Origin: JAEUPI01 sp035499355
GTDB taxonomy: Bacteria > Pseudomonadota > Gammaproteobacteria > Burkholderiales > Burkholderiaceae_C
Assembly (NCBI GenBank): GCA_035499355.1
Contig: DATJYZ010000010.1
Span: 1 to 36,714 of the forward strand
Direction of reading: 5' to 3'
Length of the DNA stretch: 36,714 nt
Positions within the stretch are counted from its first letter, which is position 1. The number at the start of each line of letters is the position of its first letter. The position numbers were made by a program, and so were the translations under genes. The notes beneath the pieces are model-generated. The model was not told the origin of the DNA. It did no database searches and saw nothing but the letters and a program-made list of their open reading frames with translations. This document shows positions 8,167-15,864 of the stretch, in pieces.

Positions 8167-10869
8167 CTACGACTCGGCGCCGGCGCGGCCCGAGCGTGCA
8201 CGCAGCGCCTTGATGCCCTGCTCGATGCGCTCGGCCAGTTCGCGCTCGCGTTGCAGCGCCCTGAGCGTGTTGTGCGCCTCCTGCACGGTGAAATCGAGCC
8301 GCGCCAGCTTCTCGCCCACGTCGTCGATGACCGCGCGCTGCTCGCCCAGCATCTCCAGGTTGACGTGGATGTCGTCGAGCATGTGGGCGATGCCATCGGC
8401 ACGCGACTGCACGTCCTCGACGATCTTGCGGCGCGATTCGATCTGGGCGATCTTGTCGTCGGTGTCGGCAGCTCGGCCGAGCAACTCCTCGAGCTTGGCG
8501 CGCAGATCGACCACGTCTTCGCGATGCTCGCTCAGGTACTGCAGGTCAGCCTTGCTGCGGCTGCTGATCTGGCGGATGTTGTCGACCTCGGCCTTCACCG
8601 CCTGCACGGCCACGTCGCGGTCGGCCAACGCCTGGATCTTGCGCTCCACCGCGTCGGCGGTGCGGTCGAGCTCGCCGAGGCGGCCCTCGACGGCCGCGAC
8701 GCTCTCGGCGCTGTGCATCAGCTGCGCGTGACGCTGCTCGAGCTGCCGCACCAACGCCTCGGCCCGCCTGATCTGGTCCTCGGCCGCCTCGGTCTGCGCC
8801 ACCGCGTCGAGCTGCTGCGTCTGCACGCGCGCCAGCTCGGCCAGCACCTGCTCCTTCAGCGTGGTGGCACGACCCAGGTCGTCGCCGACGCTGCGCACCT
8901 GCTTGAGCCGCTCGGCCGTCTCGGCGGCCAGGGCCCTGCCCTGCTCGGTCAGCGCGGTCCAGCGTGCCTGCTGCTCGTGCACCTCCGATTCATCGATGCG
9001 GATCGCGTCGGCCAGCTGCTGGGCCCTCTGCAGCGTCTGCATCAGCTCGCCCACCTGTGACGCCAGCGGCGTCACGCGCCCCTGTAGCGAAATCACGCCG
9101 TCGAGCTTCTGCTGCGCATCGAGGATCTGCGTGGCCAGCGTCTCGCACAGGTTCTGCAGCCCCTCGACCTCGGCACGACGTGCCAGCTGCTCGGCCAGCT
9201 TGCGCTCGACGTCGACGGTGATCGCATGCAGGCCATTGACGCGCGACTCCAGCTGCTCGACGAATTGCAGCCGGGCGCCGACGCGCGTGACCCGCGCATC
9301 GAGTTCGCCGGCCAGCTCGCCCAGGCGCGCTACGGCCGCATTGCCCTGGTCGACCAGCGCCATCTTGCCGAGCACCTCGTCCAGTCGCGCCGCCAGCTCC
9401 GGGGTCTTACCGAGCATCGTCGTGGCGCGCTCGCCGAACGCGTCGAGTGCCGCACGGTCGACCGCCAGCTTGTCGCGCAGTTGCGCCGCCGCGGCGTGAG
9501 CCTGGTGGAACTCGACCAGTTCGGCACGCACACCTTCGACCTCTTTGCGCACCTGCAGCACGCTCTCGTGCTGCGCGGAGGCACGCTTGGCGAGCCCGTC
9601 CACCTCGGCCAGCCGCCCGGCCAGACCGTCGAGCGCGCCCTGCTTGCGCGCCAGTTCGTCGGCGTTGGCCGTCAGCACCGCGAACGCCTTGGCGAGCGCG
9701 TCGCTCTCGCGACGCATCGCGGCCAGTTCATCGTCCCTCGCCAGCACGCCCTGCACGCGCGCCTCGCTTTCGCCCACGGTCCGGGCCAGCGACTTCAGGC
9801 GATCGTCGAAGGCGTCGACTTCCTTCTTGTCGAACGCCAGCCGCTCGAGCGTGGCGCGCAACGAATCCGCCAAGGCCTGGCCCTGGGCCTCCAGTCGCTC
9901 CGACTCACTCATGAAGGCTGCACGCGCCGCCGCGGCTGCGGCCAGGTCCTCTCGGGTGGCGTCGGCCAACTCCTCCATCCGCGCCACCGTCGCTTCGGCG
10001 CGCTGGATCTGGTCGCCGCCGGCCGCCAGTTTGGCCAGCTGCGCGTCCATCGCCCACACCATCTCGTTGAGCCGCGTGGCCTCGACGACGGCGCGCTCGA
10101 TGGTCTGCTTCTGCGCTTCGAGCGCCTTGGCCTTGTGCGAGATGTGCTCGCTCAGCGCGTTCAGCGAGGCCAGCCGCTGCTCGGTGCTCTTGCTCAACTC
10201 CTGCAGCTGCGCGAACGACTCGAGCTTCGCCTCCACGTCGGCCACCGCGCGCTTGGCCGCGTCGCAGTCGTCGCGCGCGTCGCCGGCACTCTTGCGGATG
10301 CCCTGCATCTCCTGCGTCAGCTGCGCTTCGGATTGGCGCAGCTCGTCGAGCTCGCCCTTCAGCGCGACCGCCTGACCCACCGACTGCCCCATCTCCGACG
10401 TCGCCTGGCGCAGCCGCTCGCGCAACCCCTCGAGGTTGTCGGACTCGCGCTGCAGCTCGTCGAGCGTGGCGCGGGCCTCGCGCCGCTGCGCGCCCATCTC
10501 GTGGGCCATGTCACGGATCTGCTGCAGCCCGCCGTCGGGCGCGGTCATCGCCTCGGCGTGACGCCGTGCGTCGGCCACCTGGGCCAGCAGATCGGTCATG
10601 CGGGTCTCGAGCTGCTCGAAGTCGCTGACGCACTGCTCGTAGCTGCTCACCGCCTTGCCGAGCTGGTCGCAACGGCGGGTCACGCCGTCGGTCTTCGCGC
10701 CCAGCTCGTCGAGCGAACGCGCGGTGTGCACCAAGCTCGGCCCGGCGGCGCTGATGCGCGCCAGCATGATGTCGAGCGCCGAACGCTCCTCGCGTGCCTG
10801 CTCGATCAGCGCCCGTAGGTCGTCCTGCGCCTGCTTGCGCTCTCCTGCCTTGAAGATCGTGTCGAGCAT
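8167..10869 (-). CDS. Large coiled-coil protein with C-terminal domain shared with the divergent neighbour
   Basis: 900 residues, nearly all heptad-like alpha helix rich in Ala, Glu, Gln, Leu and Arg, with no signal peptide or membrane span. It should form long cytoplasmic coiled coils, in the style of SMC-arm or filament-forming proteins, but it has no ATPase heads. The N-terminal 100 residues (MLDTIFKAGERKQAQDDL) are a slightly less regular helical region. The last ~95 residues, from about ESRRKIVEDVQSRADG to the end, are shared almost residue for residue with the C-terminus of the divergent gene at 11138. ATG 10869 follows a G-rich stretch. Function unknown; a scaffold or cytoskeletal role is speculation. 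It has no partner in its own direction. Confidence 0.85.
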   Translation of the reverse strand: MLDTIFKAGERKQAQDDLRALIEQAREERSALDIMLARISAAGPSLVHTARSLDELGAKTDGVTRRCDQLGKAVSSYEQCVSDFEQLETRMTDLLAQVADARRHAEAMTAPDGGLQQIRDMAHEMGAQRREARATLDELQRESDNLEGLRERLRQATSEMGQSVGQAVALKGELDELRQSEAQLTQEMQGIRKSAGDARDDCDAAKRAVADVEAKLESFAQLQELSKSTEQRLASLNALSEHISHKAKALEAQKQTIERAVVEATRLNEMVWAMDAQLAKLAAGGDQIQRAEATVARMEELADATREDLAAAAAARAAFMSESERLEAQGQALADSLRATLERLAFDKKEVDAFDDRLKSLARTVGESEARVQGVLARDDELAAMRRESDALAKAFAVLTANADELARKQGALDGLAGRLAEVDGLAKRASAQHESVLQVRKEVEGVRAELVEFHQAHAAAAQLRDKLAVDRAALDAFGERATTMLGKTPELAARLDEVLGKMALVDQGNAAVARLGELAGELDARVTRVGARLQFVEQLESRVNGLHAITVDVERKLAEQLARRAEVEGLQNLCETLATQILDAQQKLDGVISLQGRVTPLASQVGELMQTLQRAQQLADAIRIDESEVHEQQARWTALTEQGRALAAETAERLKQVRSVGDDLGRATTLKEQVLAELARVQTQQLDAVAQTEAAEDQIRRAEALVRQLEQRHAQLMHSAESVAAVEGRLGELDRTADAVERKIQALADRDVAVQAVKAEVDNIRQISSRSKADLQYLSEHREDVVDLRAKLEELLGRAADTDDKIAQIESRRKIVEDVQSRADGIAHMLDDIHVNLEMLGEQRAVIDDVGEKLARLDFTVQEAHNTLRALQRERELAERIEQGIKALRARSGRAGAES
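8216..8295 (-). repeat. 80-bp segment identical (inverted) to 11984-12063
   Basis: Part of the 3' end of the 900-residue coiled-coil gene. Read on the minus strand it matches 11984-12063 on the plus strand base for base, including synonymous positions. The two copies are inverted relative to each other, about 3.7 kb apart. Confidence 0.9.
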
Positions 10870-11137
10870 CTCGAGCCCCCGCTGCTGTGTTCACCGGCCG
10901 GCCGTTCGGCCGCGCGCATCGCTGGCGCATCGTCGTACAGAGGCCGCTGTGACGGTTGTGAACTACTGCCCGCGGCGCGCGCAGCGCAGGTAACGGAGTG
11001 ACCGTTGGTGACCAATCAAGCCGAAACGACGCGGCGCGCTTTCGTACGCGCTCGGATAATGGAAACGACTCTCGCGACGGTGCGCTTTCTCGCATGCGCA
11101 CCAGCGTGGTTCGGCCCGCACGCGAGCGTCGACCGTC

Positions 11138-12118
11138 ATGGAAGCGACGCCCTTTCAACTCGTCGGCTTTGTCTTCTCGCCGCAGCCCGACGCCGAACGC
11201 ATCGACGCGTTCGCGACGCTGGCGCGGCGCGAGCGCGCGGTGGTGACGGCCAAGAACACCCGTCAGGCCACGTTCGTCCGCTTCGGCACCACCGATGCGC
11301 GCCTGATCGCGCTGGCCTGCGAGGCCGTACGGAGCCCGCTCGGTTCGACCCTGCGCTTCGGCTTCGCCTGCAGCCTCAGCGATCGCACGGCGCAGACCAG
11401 GGACGGTGTGCGCGTCAGCAGCCGCGCGCTCGCGCAGGCCGGCGATCTGGCCGCCGGCGCGCGCGACGGCCAGGTGCTGCTGTCGCCGCAGCTCGCCACG
11501 CTGCTGGCGGATGCGATGGCGGAGCTGCGGACGAGCGAGATCCACCTGCCGGGTGAGCGCAGCGCGATCGCCTGCGCGTTCGAATCGTTGGCGGCACGGC
11601 ACGACGGCACGCCGACGGTCGAGCCAGCACCTGCCGACAGCGCGACAGCCGAGGCCGCGCTGATGGACATCGGCGAGGCGCTGCGCAAACTGGCGGCGCA
11701 GGCCGACGCGATGCAGAGCCGCCAGGCCGACCTCGGCGCGCGTCACGACGCGCTGTTCGAGCAGACGGCGCGCACCGCCGAACGCCTCGAGCAGATGATG
11801 GCGCAGGTGGCGACGCTCACGGAATCGATGGCGCAGCTCGAATCGCGGCGCCCGGCCGTCGACGAGGCACAGTCACGCGCCGACGGCATCAGCCACCTGC
11901 TCAACGACCTGCAGGTCAATCTGGAGATGCTGGGCGAGCAACGCGCGGTGGTCGACGATGTCGGCGAGCGGTTGGCGCGGCTGGATTTCACCGTGCAGGA
12001 GGCGCACAACACGCTCAGGGCGCTGCAACGCGAGCGCGAACTGGCCGAGCGCATCGAGCAGGGGCTCAAGGCGCTGCGCATCCGGCCGGGCGCCGGCAAG
12101 GTGGCGGCAGGGCGCTAG
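11138..12118 (+). CDS. Cyclase-like N-terminal domain plus coiled coil with shared C-terminal domain
   Basis: 326 residues, no signal peptide. Residues 1-150 look like a compact alpha/beta domain. LRFGFACSLSD, then VSSRALAQAGDLAAGARDGQVLLSPQLATLL recalls the end of class III nucleotide-cyclase homology domains (the 'aaRL..a..GeiLvS' region). I see no convincing catalytic residues, so it is probably degenerate; this assignment is tentative. Residues about 170-230 are coiled coil. The last ~95 residues (about 232-326, from ESRRPAVDEAQSRADG) are the same domain that ends the divergent 900-residue protein. The intergenic region of 268 bases presumably carries both promoters. A joint function of the two proteins is inferred from the shared domain and head-to-head arrangement. 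Confidence 0.8.
   Translation: MEATPFQLVGFVFSPQPDAERIDAFATLARRERAVVTAKNTRQATFVRFGTTDARLIALACEAVRSPLGSTLRFGFACSLSDRTAQTRDGVRVSSRALAQAGDLAAGARDGQVLLSPQLATLLADAMAELRTSEIHLPGERSAIACAFESLAARHDGTPTVEPAPADSATAEAALMDIGEALRKLAAQADAMQSRQADLGARHDALFEQTARTAERLEQMMAQVATLTESMAQLESRRPAVDEAQSRADGISHLLNDLQVNLEMLGEQRAVVDDVGERLARLDFTVQEAHNTLRALQRERELAERIEQGLKALRIRPGAGKVAAGR
11984..12063 (+). repeat. 80-bp segment identical (inverted) to 8216-8295
   Basis: Plus-strand copy of the shared C-terminal-domain sequence. Identity breaks at a single base on each side and drops to ordinary paralogue levels further out, which suggests recent gene conversion rather than whole-gene duplication. Confidence 0.9.
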
Positions 12119-12220
12119 AGCTCCTGCGGCGGGTGGCCACCCCACGCCGAGGTCGGTCGCGGAATGCTGGCGCGGGCTCGCGCGTAAACCGCTGGTCATC
12201 CACAGCAACGGGTTTCCACC

Positions 12221-12616
12221 ATGACGATCCGGGTCTCCTTCTCCGTTCTGGCGCTGGCAGCGCTGGCCGCCGGCTGCGCCGGCATGGGCATGGGCATGGG
12301 TATGGGTTCGACGCCGGCCAAGACGGCCGACGGCGCGCTCGTCGGCAGCAACGGCATGACGCTGTATACGTTCGACCGCGACGCCGCCGGCTCGGGCAAG
12401 AGCGTGTGCAACGGACAGTGCGCGACCAACTGGCCGCCGTTGATGGCTGACGCCAGCGACGGCAACAGCGGTGACTGGTCGGTCGTCACGCGCGACGACG
12501 GCTCCAAGCAGTGGGCCTACAAGGGCAAGCCGCTGTACTACTGGGTCAAGGACCAGAAGGCCGGCGACCGCACCGGCGACAACGTCAACAACGTCTGGCA
12601 CGTCGCCAAGCCATAG
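12221..12616 (+). CDS. Lipoprotein with COG4315-type secreted repeat
   Basis: 131 residues. A lipoprotein signal ends at AAGC (Cys19), followed at once by an alternating Met-Gly run. The body holds two copies of the short COG4315/PF03640-type unit: GMTLYTFDRDAAGSGKSVCNG with CATNWPPL, and KQWAYKGKPLYYWVKD with GDNVNNVWHVA. Both the length and the paired Cys (C-NGQ-C) fit that family, whose function is unknown; an envelope stress role is sometimes suggested. The gene is monocistronic and convergent with the GGDEF gene. Confidence 0.88.
   Translation: MTIRVSFSVLALAALAAGCAGMGMGMGMGSTPAKTADGALVGSNGMTLYTFDRDAAGSGKSVCNGQCATNWPPLMADASDGNSGDWSVVTRDDGSKQWAYKGKPLYYWVKDQKAGDRTGDNVNNVWHVAKP
12281..12304 (+). 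repeat. Four tandem GGYATG hexamers encoding Gly-Met repeats
   Basis: Three GGCATG units and one GGTATG lie directly after the lipidated cysteine codon. Each copy gained or lost adds or removes one Gly-Met pair without changing frame, so length variation would be tolerated. Methionine-rich tails can bind copper or silver, but nothing here proves that. Confidence 0.85.
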
Positions 12617-12654
12617 CGGGTGCGCTCACCTCGACGACGCACGGTGCGCGCCGG

Positions 12655-14184
12655 CTAGTCAGCGGCGCCGTGCTCGGTCGCGGGCGGCGCGGCGCCGGCG
12701 GGGCAGAAGCCGATGGTGCCCATGCCCTGGCGCTTGGCGATGCGCAGTGCGAGCGCAACCTGCTTCATCAGCGCGCGCTCGTCGGTCGCATCGTGCGGGT
12801 ACACCGCGATGCCGACGCAAGCGCTCAGCCGGTACTCCTTGCCGTGCAGGAGCAGCGGTTGACTCACCGCCTGCAACAACTTGCGCGCCACCGGCTCGGC
12901 CTGCTGCGGCGCCGGCAGTTCGTGCGCCAGCACCGCGAATTCGTCGCCGTCGAGCCGCGCGACCACGTCGCTGGCGCGCAGCTGCTTCTGCAGCCGCTGC
13001 GCGAGCTCGCGCAGCAACACGTCGCCACCGTCGCGGCCGAGGCTGTCGTTCATGCGCCGGAAGCGGTCGACGTTGAGCTGCAGCACCGCGAAGCGACGCT
13101 CGTAGCGCTTGGCCAGCTCGATCGCCTGGGCCACCAGCTGGCGCAGCGCGGCGCGGTTGGGCAGGCCCGTCAGATCATCGTGGGTCGACAGGTACTGGAT
13201 GCGCTGCGCGGCCTGCTTGTGCGCCGTGACGTCGCGCGCCGTGCCGCGGTAGCCTGTGAACTGACCGTCGACATCGTGGATCGGATCGCCGTGGGCGTTG
13301 ATGTGAACCATCGTGCCCTTGGCGTCGCGAAACACGCACTCGAAATCGCGAAACGGCTCGCGGCGTTCCAGTGCGGCACGATGCTGAACCCAATCGCGAT
13401 CCACCGGCACCAGGCCGTCCACCTCCCAGTGGCGGCGGCCCACCATAGCCGGTGCGAGCTTGGCGCCGCTGCGACCGACGCCGTGGCCCTCGAAGCGGAT
13501 GAAGCGCAGTTGCGCGTCCTGCTCCCAGAACCAGTCCGACGACAGCGCGGTCAGGCAGCGAAAGCGCTTCTCGCTCTCCGCGAGTTGCTGCTGCGCCTGC
13601 GCGCGCAGCAGGAACTGCGCGATCTGGCCGCCGAGCAGGGGCAGCCCGGCGAGCAGCGTCTCGTCGGGCTGCCGCACCTCGGTGCCGCACAGGTCGACGA
13701 CGCCGAGCACCTGGTCGCCGACGGCGACCGGGAATGCCAGCGCGCTGCGCAGGCCCGCGCGCACCGCGATCGGCACGCGACGGAACGTTTCGTCCCTGGT
13801 TGTGTCCGGCACCCACACCGGCGTGGCGCCGAGCCAGGCCGCACCGACGATGCCGGCGTTGTGCAGGATCGGCCGCCGGCCGTGCGTGTGATTCAGATAG
13901 TCGGCAATGCCGGGTTTGTCGACGCCCCAGGCGCCGAGACACGCCAGCCGATCGGCGGCGTCGCCGTCGCGCGACCAGAGCACGCCACAGGCCCAGCCGA
14001 GGGCCTCACCGAAGGCGGCCACGATCTTCGGCGCCACCTGCTTGGCGATGCCCGCTCCGGCCAGCGCCTGCGACAGGCGCTGATCGATGCGCAGCAGCTT
14101 GTCCATGCCGGCGGCATGCGCGAGGTGCGAATCTCTGGCGTTCACGTAGGGGCTGAAGGCGGGGTTCGCCCACCATCTCGGCAT
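12655..14184 (-). CDS. GAF-PAS-GGDEF protein (putative diguanylate cyclase with altered DGDEF motif)
   Basis: 509 residues from ATG 14184. Starts at 14106 or further upstream are possible; none has a good ribosome site, and longer forms would overlap the divergent gst gene. A GAF-like sensor (about residues 30-205) is followed by a PAS domain (about 215-340, with FWEQDAQLRF and GYRGTARDVTAHKQA) and a GGDEF domain (about 345-490). The active-site loop reads LDGDEF, so the first Gly of GGDEF is Asp. The upstream RASD matches the RxxD inhibitory site, and the substrate-contact region RRMNDSLGRDGGD is present. It would be expected to make or bind cyclic di-GMP in the cytoplasm; whether DGDEF is active is uncertain. 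No transmembrane segment. Confidence 0.85.
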   Translation of the reverse strand: MPRWWANPAFSPYVNARDSHLAHAAGMDKLLRIDQRLSQALAGAGIAKQVAPKIVAAFGEALGWACGVLWSRDGDAADRLACLGAWGVDKPGIADYLNHTHGRRPILHNAGIVGAAWLGATPVWVPDTTRDETFRRVPIAVRAGLRSALAFPVAVGDQVLGVVDLCGTEVRQPDETLLAGLPLLGGQIAQFLLRAQAQQQLAESEKRFRCLTALSSDWFWEQDAQLRFIRFEGHGVGRSGAKLAPAMVGRRHWEVDGLVPVDRDWVQHRAALERREPFRDFECVFRDAKGTMVHINAHGDPIHDVDGQFTGYRGTARDVTAHKQAAQRIQYLSTHDDLTGLPNRAALRQLVAQAIELAKRYERRFAVLQLNVDRFRRMNDSLGRDGGDVLLRELAQRLQKQLRASDVVARLDGDEFAVLAHELPAPQQAEPVARKLLQAVSQPLLLHGKEYRLSACVGIAVYPHDATDERALMKQVALALRIAKRQGMGTIGFCPAGAAPPATEHGAAD

Positions 14185-14318
14185 CGGCGCGCCGAAATTG
14201 AGGCTCACCGACGCCACTGCGTCACACGCGGCAGCCACCAACCGGGAATGGGCCGTCGCGCCCCCGGTTTCGGCGATGCCCGGATACTGTGCGCACTCGG
14301 CCATCCCCGGAGCCCCGC

Positions 14319-15215
14319 ATGGACGCCTCGTCGCCCTACACGCCACCCAAGGTCTGGACCTGGAACAAGCCCAATGGGGGCCGCTTCGCAGCCATCAACC
14401 GCCCGACCGCCGGTGCCACCCACGACAAGGCACTGCCGGTGGGCCGACACCCGCTGCAGGTGTACTCGCTGGCGACACCCAACGGCGTGAAGGTCACGGT
14501 GATGCTCGAGGAGCTGCTCGCGCTCGGCCACCCCGGTGCCGAGTACGACGCCTGGCCGATCCGCATCAGCGAGGGCGAGCAGTTCGGCAGCGGCTTCGTC
14601 GCGGTGAACCCCAACTCGAAGATTCCGGCGCTGCTCGACCGCAGCGGCACGCAGCCGGTGCGCGTGTTCGAGTCCGGCGCGATCCTGCTGTACCTGGCCG
14701 AGAAGTTCGGCGGCGCGCTGCTGCCGCCGCCGGGCAGCGCCGCGCGCGCCGAGTGCCTGTCGTGGTTGTTCTGGCAGATGGGCGCGTCGCCGTACCTCGG
14801 TGGCGGCTTCGGCCACTTCTACGCCTACGCACCGAGCAAGATCGAGTACGCGATCGACCGCTACGCGATGGAAACCAAGCGCCACCTCGACGTGCTCGAC
14901 CGTCGCCTGGCCGAGAGCGCGTACCTCGCCGGCGACGAGTACACGATTGCCGACGTCGCGGTGTGGCCGTGGTACGGCGCGCTGGCCAAAGGGCTGCTGT
15001 ACGAGGCGGGCGAGTTCCTGGCGGTGCGCGAGTACACGCACGTGCAGCGCTGGACCGAGGCCATCGCGCAGCGGCCTGCCGTCAAGCGCGGGCGCATGGT
15101 CAATCGCACCTGGGGTCAGCCGTCGAGCCAGCTGCATGAGCGCCACGACGCGAGCGACTTCGACACCCGCACCCAGGACAAGCTGGCGGTGGCCAGCGAC
15201 TCTCCGAGGCCTTGA
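14319..15215 (+). CDS. yghU: YghU-type glutathione S-transferase
   Basis: 298 residues. The start TPPKVWTWNKPNGGRFAAINRPTAG and the extended N-terminus before the thioredoxin fold are characteristic of YghU/YfcG-like disulfide-bond oxidoreductases, which bind two glutathiones and act on organic disulfides and peroxides. The thioredoxin fold (about 42-130) contains NPNSKIPALLD with the cis-Pro, and ESGAILLYLAEKFG. The helical C-terminal domain includes the N-capping-box region GDEYTIADVAVWPWY. CGGAG sits seven bases before ATG 14319. A second GST gene follows after three bases, so they are probably co-transcribed. Confidence 0.92.
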   Translation: MDASSPYTPPKVWTWNKPNGGRFAAINRPTAGATHDKALPVGRHPLQVYSLATPNGVKVTVMLEELLALGHPGAEYDAWPIRISEGEQFGSGFVAVNPNSKIPALLDRSGTQPVRVFESGAILLYLAEKFGGALLPPPGSAARAECLSWLFWQMGASPYLGGGFGHFYAYAPSKIEYAIDRYAMETKRHLDVLDRRLAESAYLAGDEYTIADVAVWPWYGALAKGLLYEAGEFLAVREYTHVQRWTEAIAQRPAVKRGRMVNRTWGQPSSQLHERHDASDFDTRTQDKLAVASDSPRP

Positions 15216-15218
15216 GCA

Positions 15219-15854
15219 ATGATCACCCTGTACGACTGTTCCACCGCGCCGAGCCCGCGACGCGCGCGCATCCTGCTGGCCGAGAAAGGCATCGCCCACG
15301 AGACGATCGAGGTCGATCTGCGCAACGGCGAGCAGCTGGGCGAGGCGTACCGCCGCATCAATCCGCACTGCACCGTGCCGACGCTGCGCACCGACGATGG
15401 CCTCTCACTGACCGACAACGCGGCGATCACGGCTTACCTGGAGGCGCGCTTCCCCGAACCGCCGCTGCTCGGCCGCACGCCCGCGGAGAAGGCCGAGATC
15501 GCGAGCTGGAACTGGCGCGTCGAGTTCGAGGGGCTGATGGCGATCGCCGAGGCGATGCGCAACCGCGCGCCGTCGATGGCTGACCGCGCCCTCCCAGGCC
15601 CGGTGAACTATGCGCAGATCCCAGCGCTCGCCGAGCGCGGTCTGGCGCGCGTGCAGCAGTTCTTCGTCACGCTCGACGGGCGTCTCGCGAGCCGCGAGTT
15701 CGTGGGTGGCGATCGCTTCAGCATCGCCGACATCAGCGCGGTGGTGGCGGTGGACTTCTCGCGCGTCGTCAAGGTCAAGGCCGACGAGCAGCAGCATCCC
15801 CATCTCGTGCGCTGGCGCGCCGCGATGGCGCTGCGGCCGGCGATGGCGCTGTAG
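15219..15854 (+). CDS. Glutathione S-transferase family protein
   Basis: 211 residues with the canonical two-domain GST layout: an N-terminal thioredoxin fold (MITLYDCSTAPSPRRARILLAEKG, with CTVPTL and TDNAAITAYLE) and an all-helical C-terminal domain (GDRFSIADISAVVAVDFSR). Ser8/Thr9 or the nearby Ser12 could activate glutathione. The gene starts three bases after the YghU-type gene, implying a two-gene operon, and is convergent with the flavin monooxygenase gene. Substrate not predictable. Confidence 0.9.
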   Translation: MITLYDCSTAPSPRRARILLAEKGIAHETIEVDLRNGEQLGEAYRRINPHCTVPTLRTDDGLSLTDNAAITAYLEARFPEPPLLGRTPAEKAEIASWNWRVEFEGLMAIAEAMRNRAPSMADRALPGPVNYAQIPALAERGLARVQQFFVTLDGRLASREFVGGDRFSIADISAVVAVDFSRVVKVKADEQQHPHLVRWRAAMALRPAMAL

Positions 15855-15864
15855 CGCCAGGCCG

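Noticed and set aside
9226..10818. 530-codon plus-strand frame within the large coiled-coil gene
   Set aside because: Antisense shadow typical of GC-rich DNA; no recognisable domain, while the minus strand gives a regular heptad protein.
11055..11060. GATAAT as a -10 box for the 326-residue gene
   Set aside because: No acceptable -35 hexamer at 16-18 bases upstream; the hexamer alone is not evidence.
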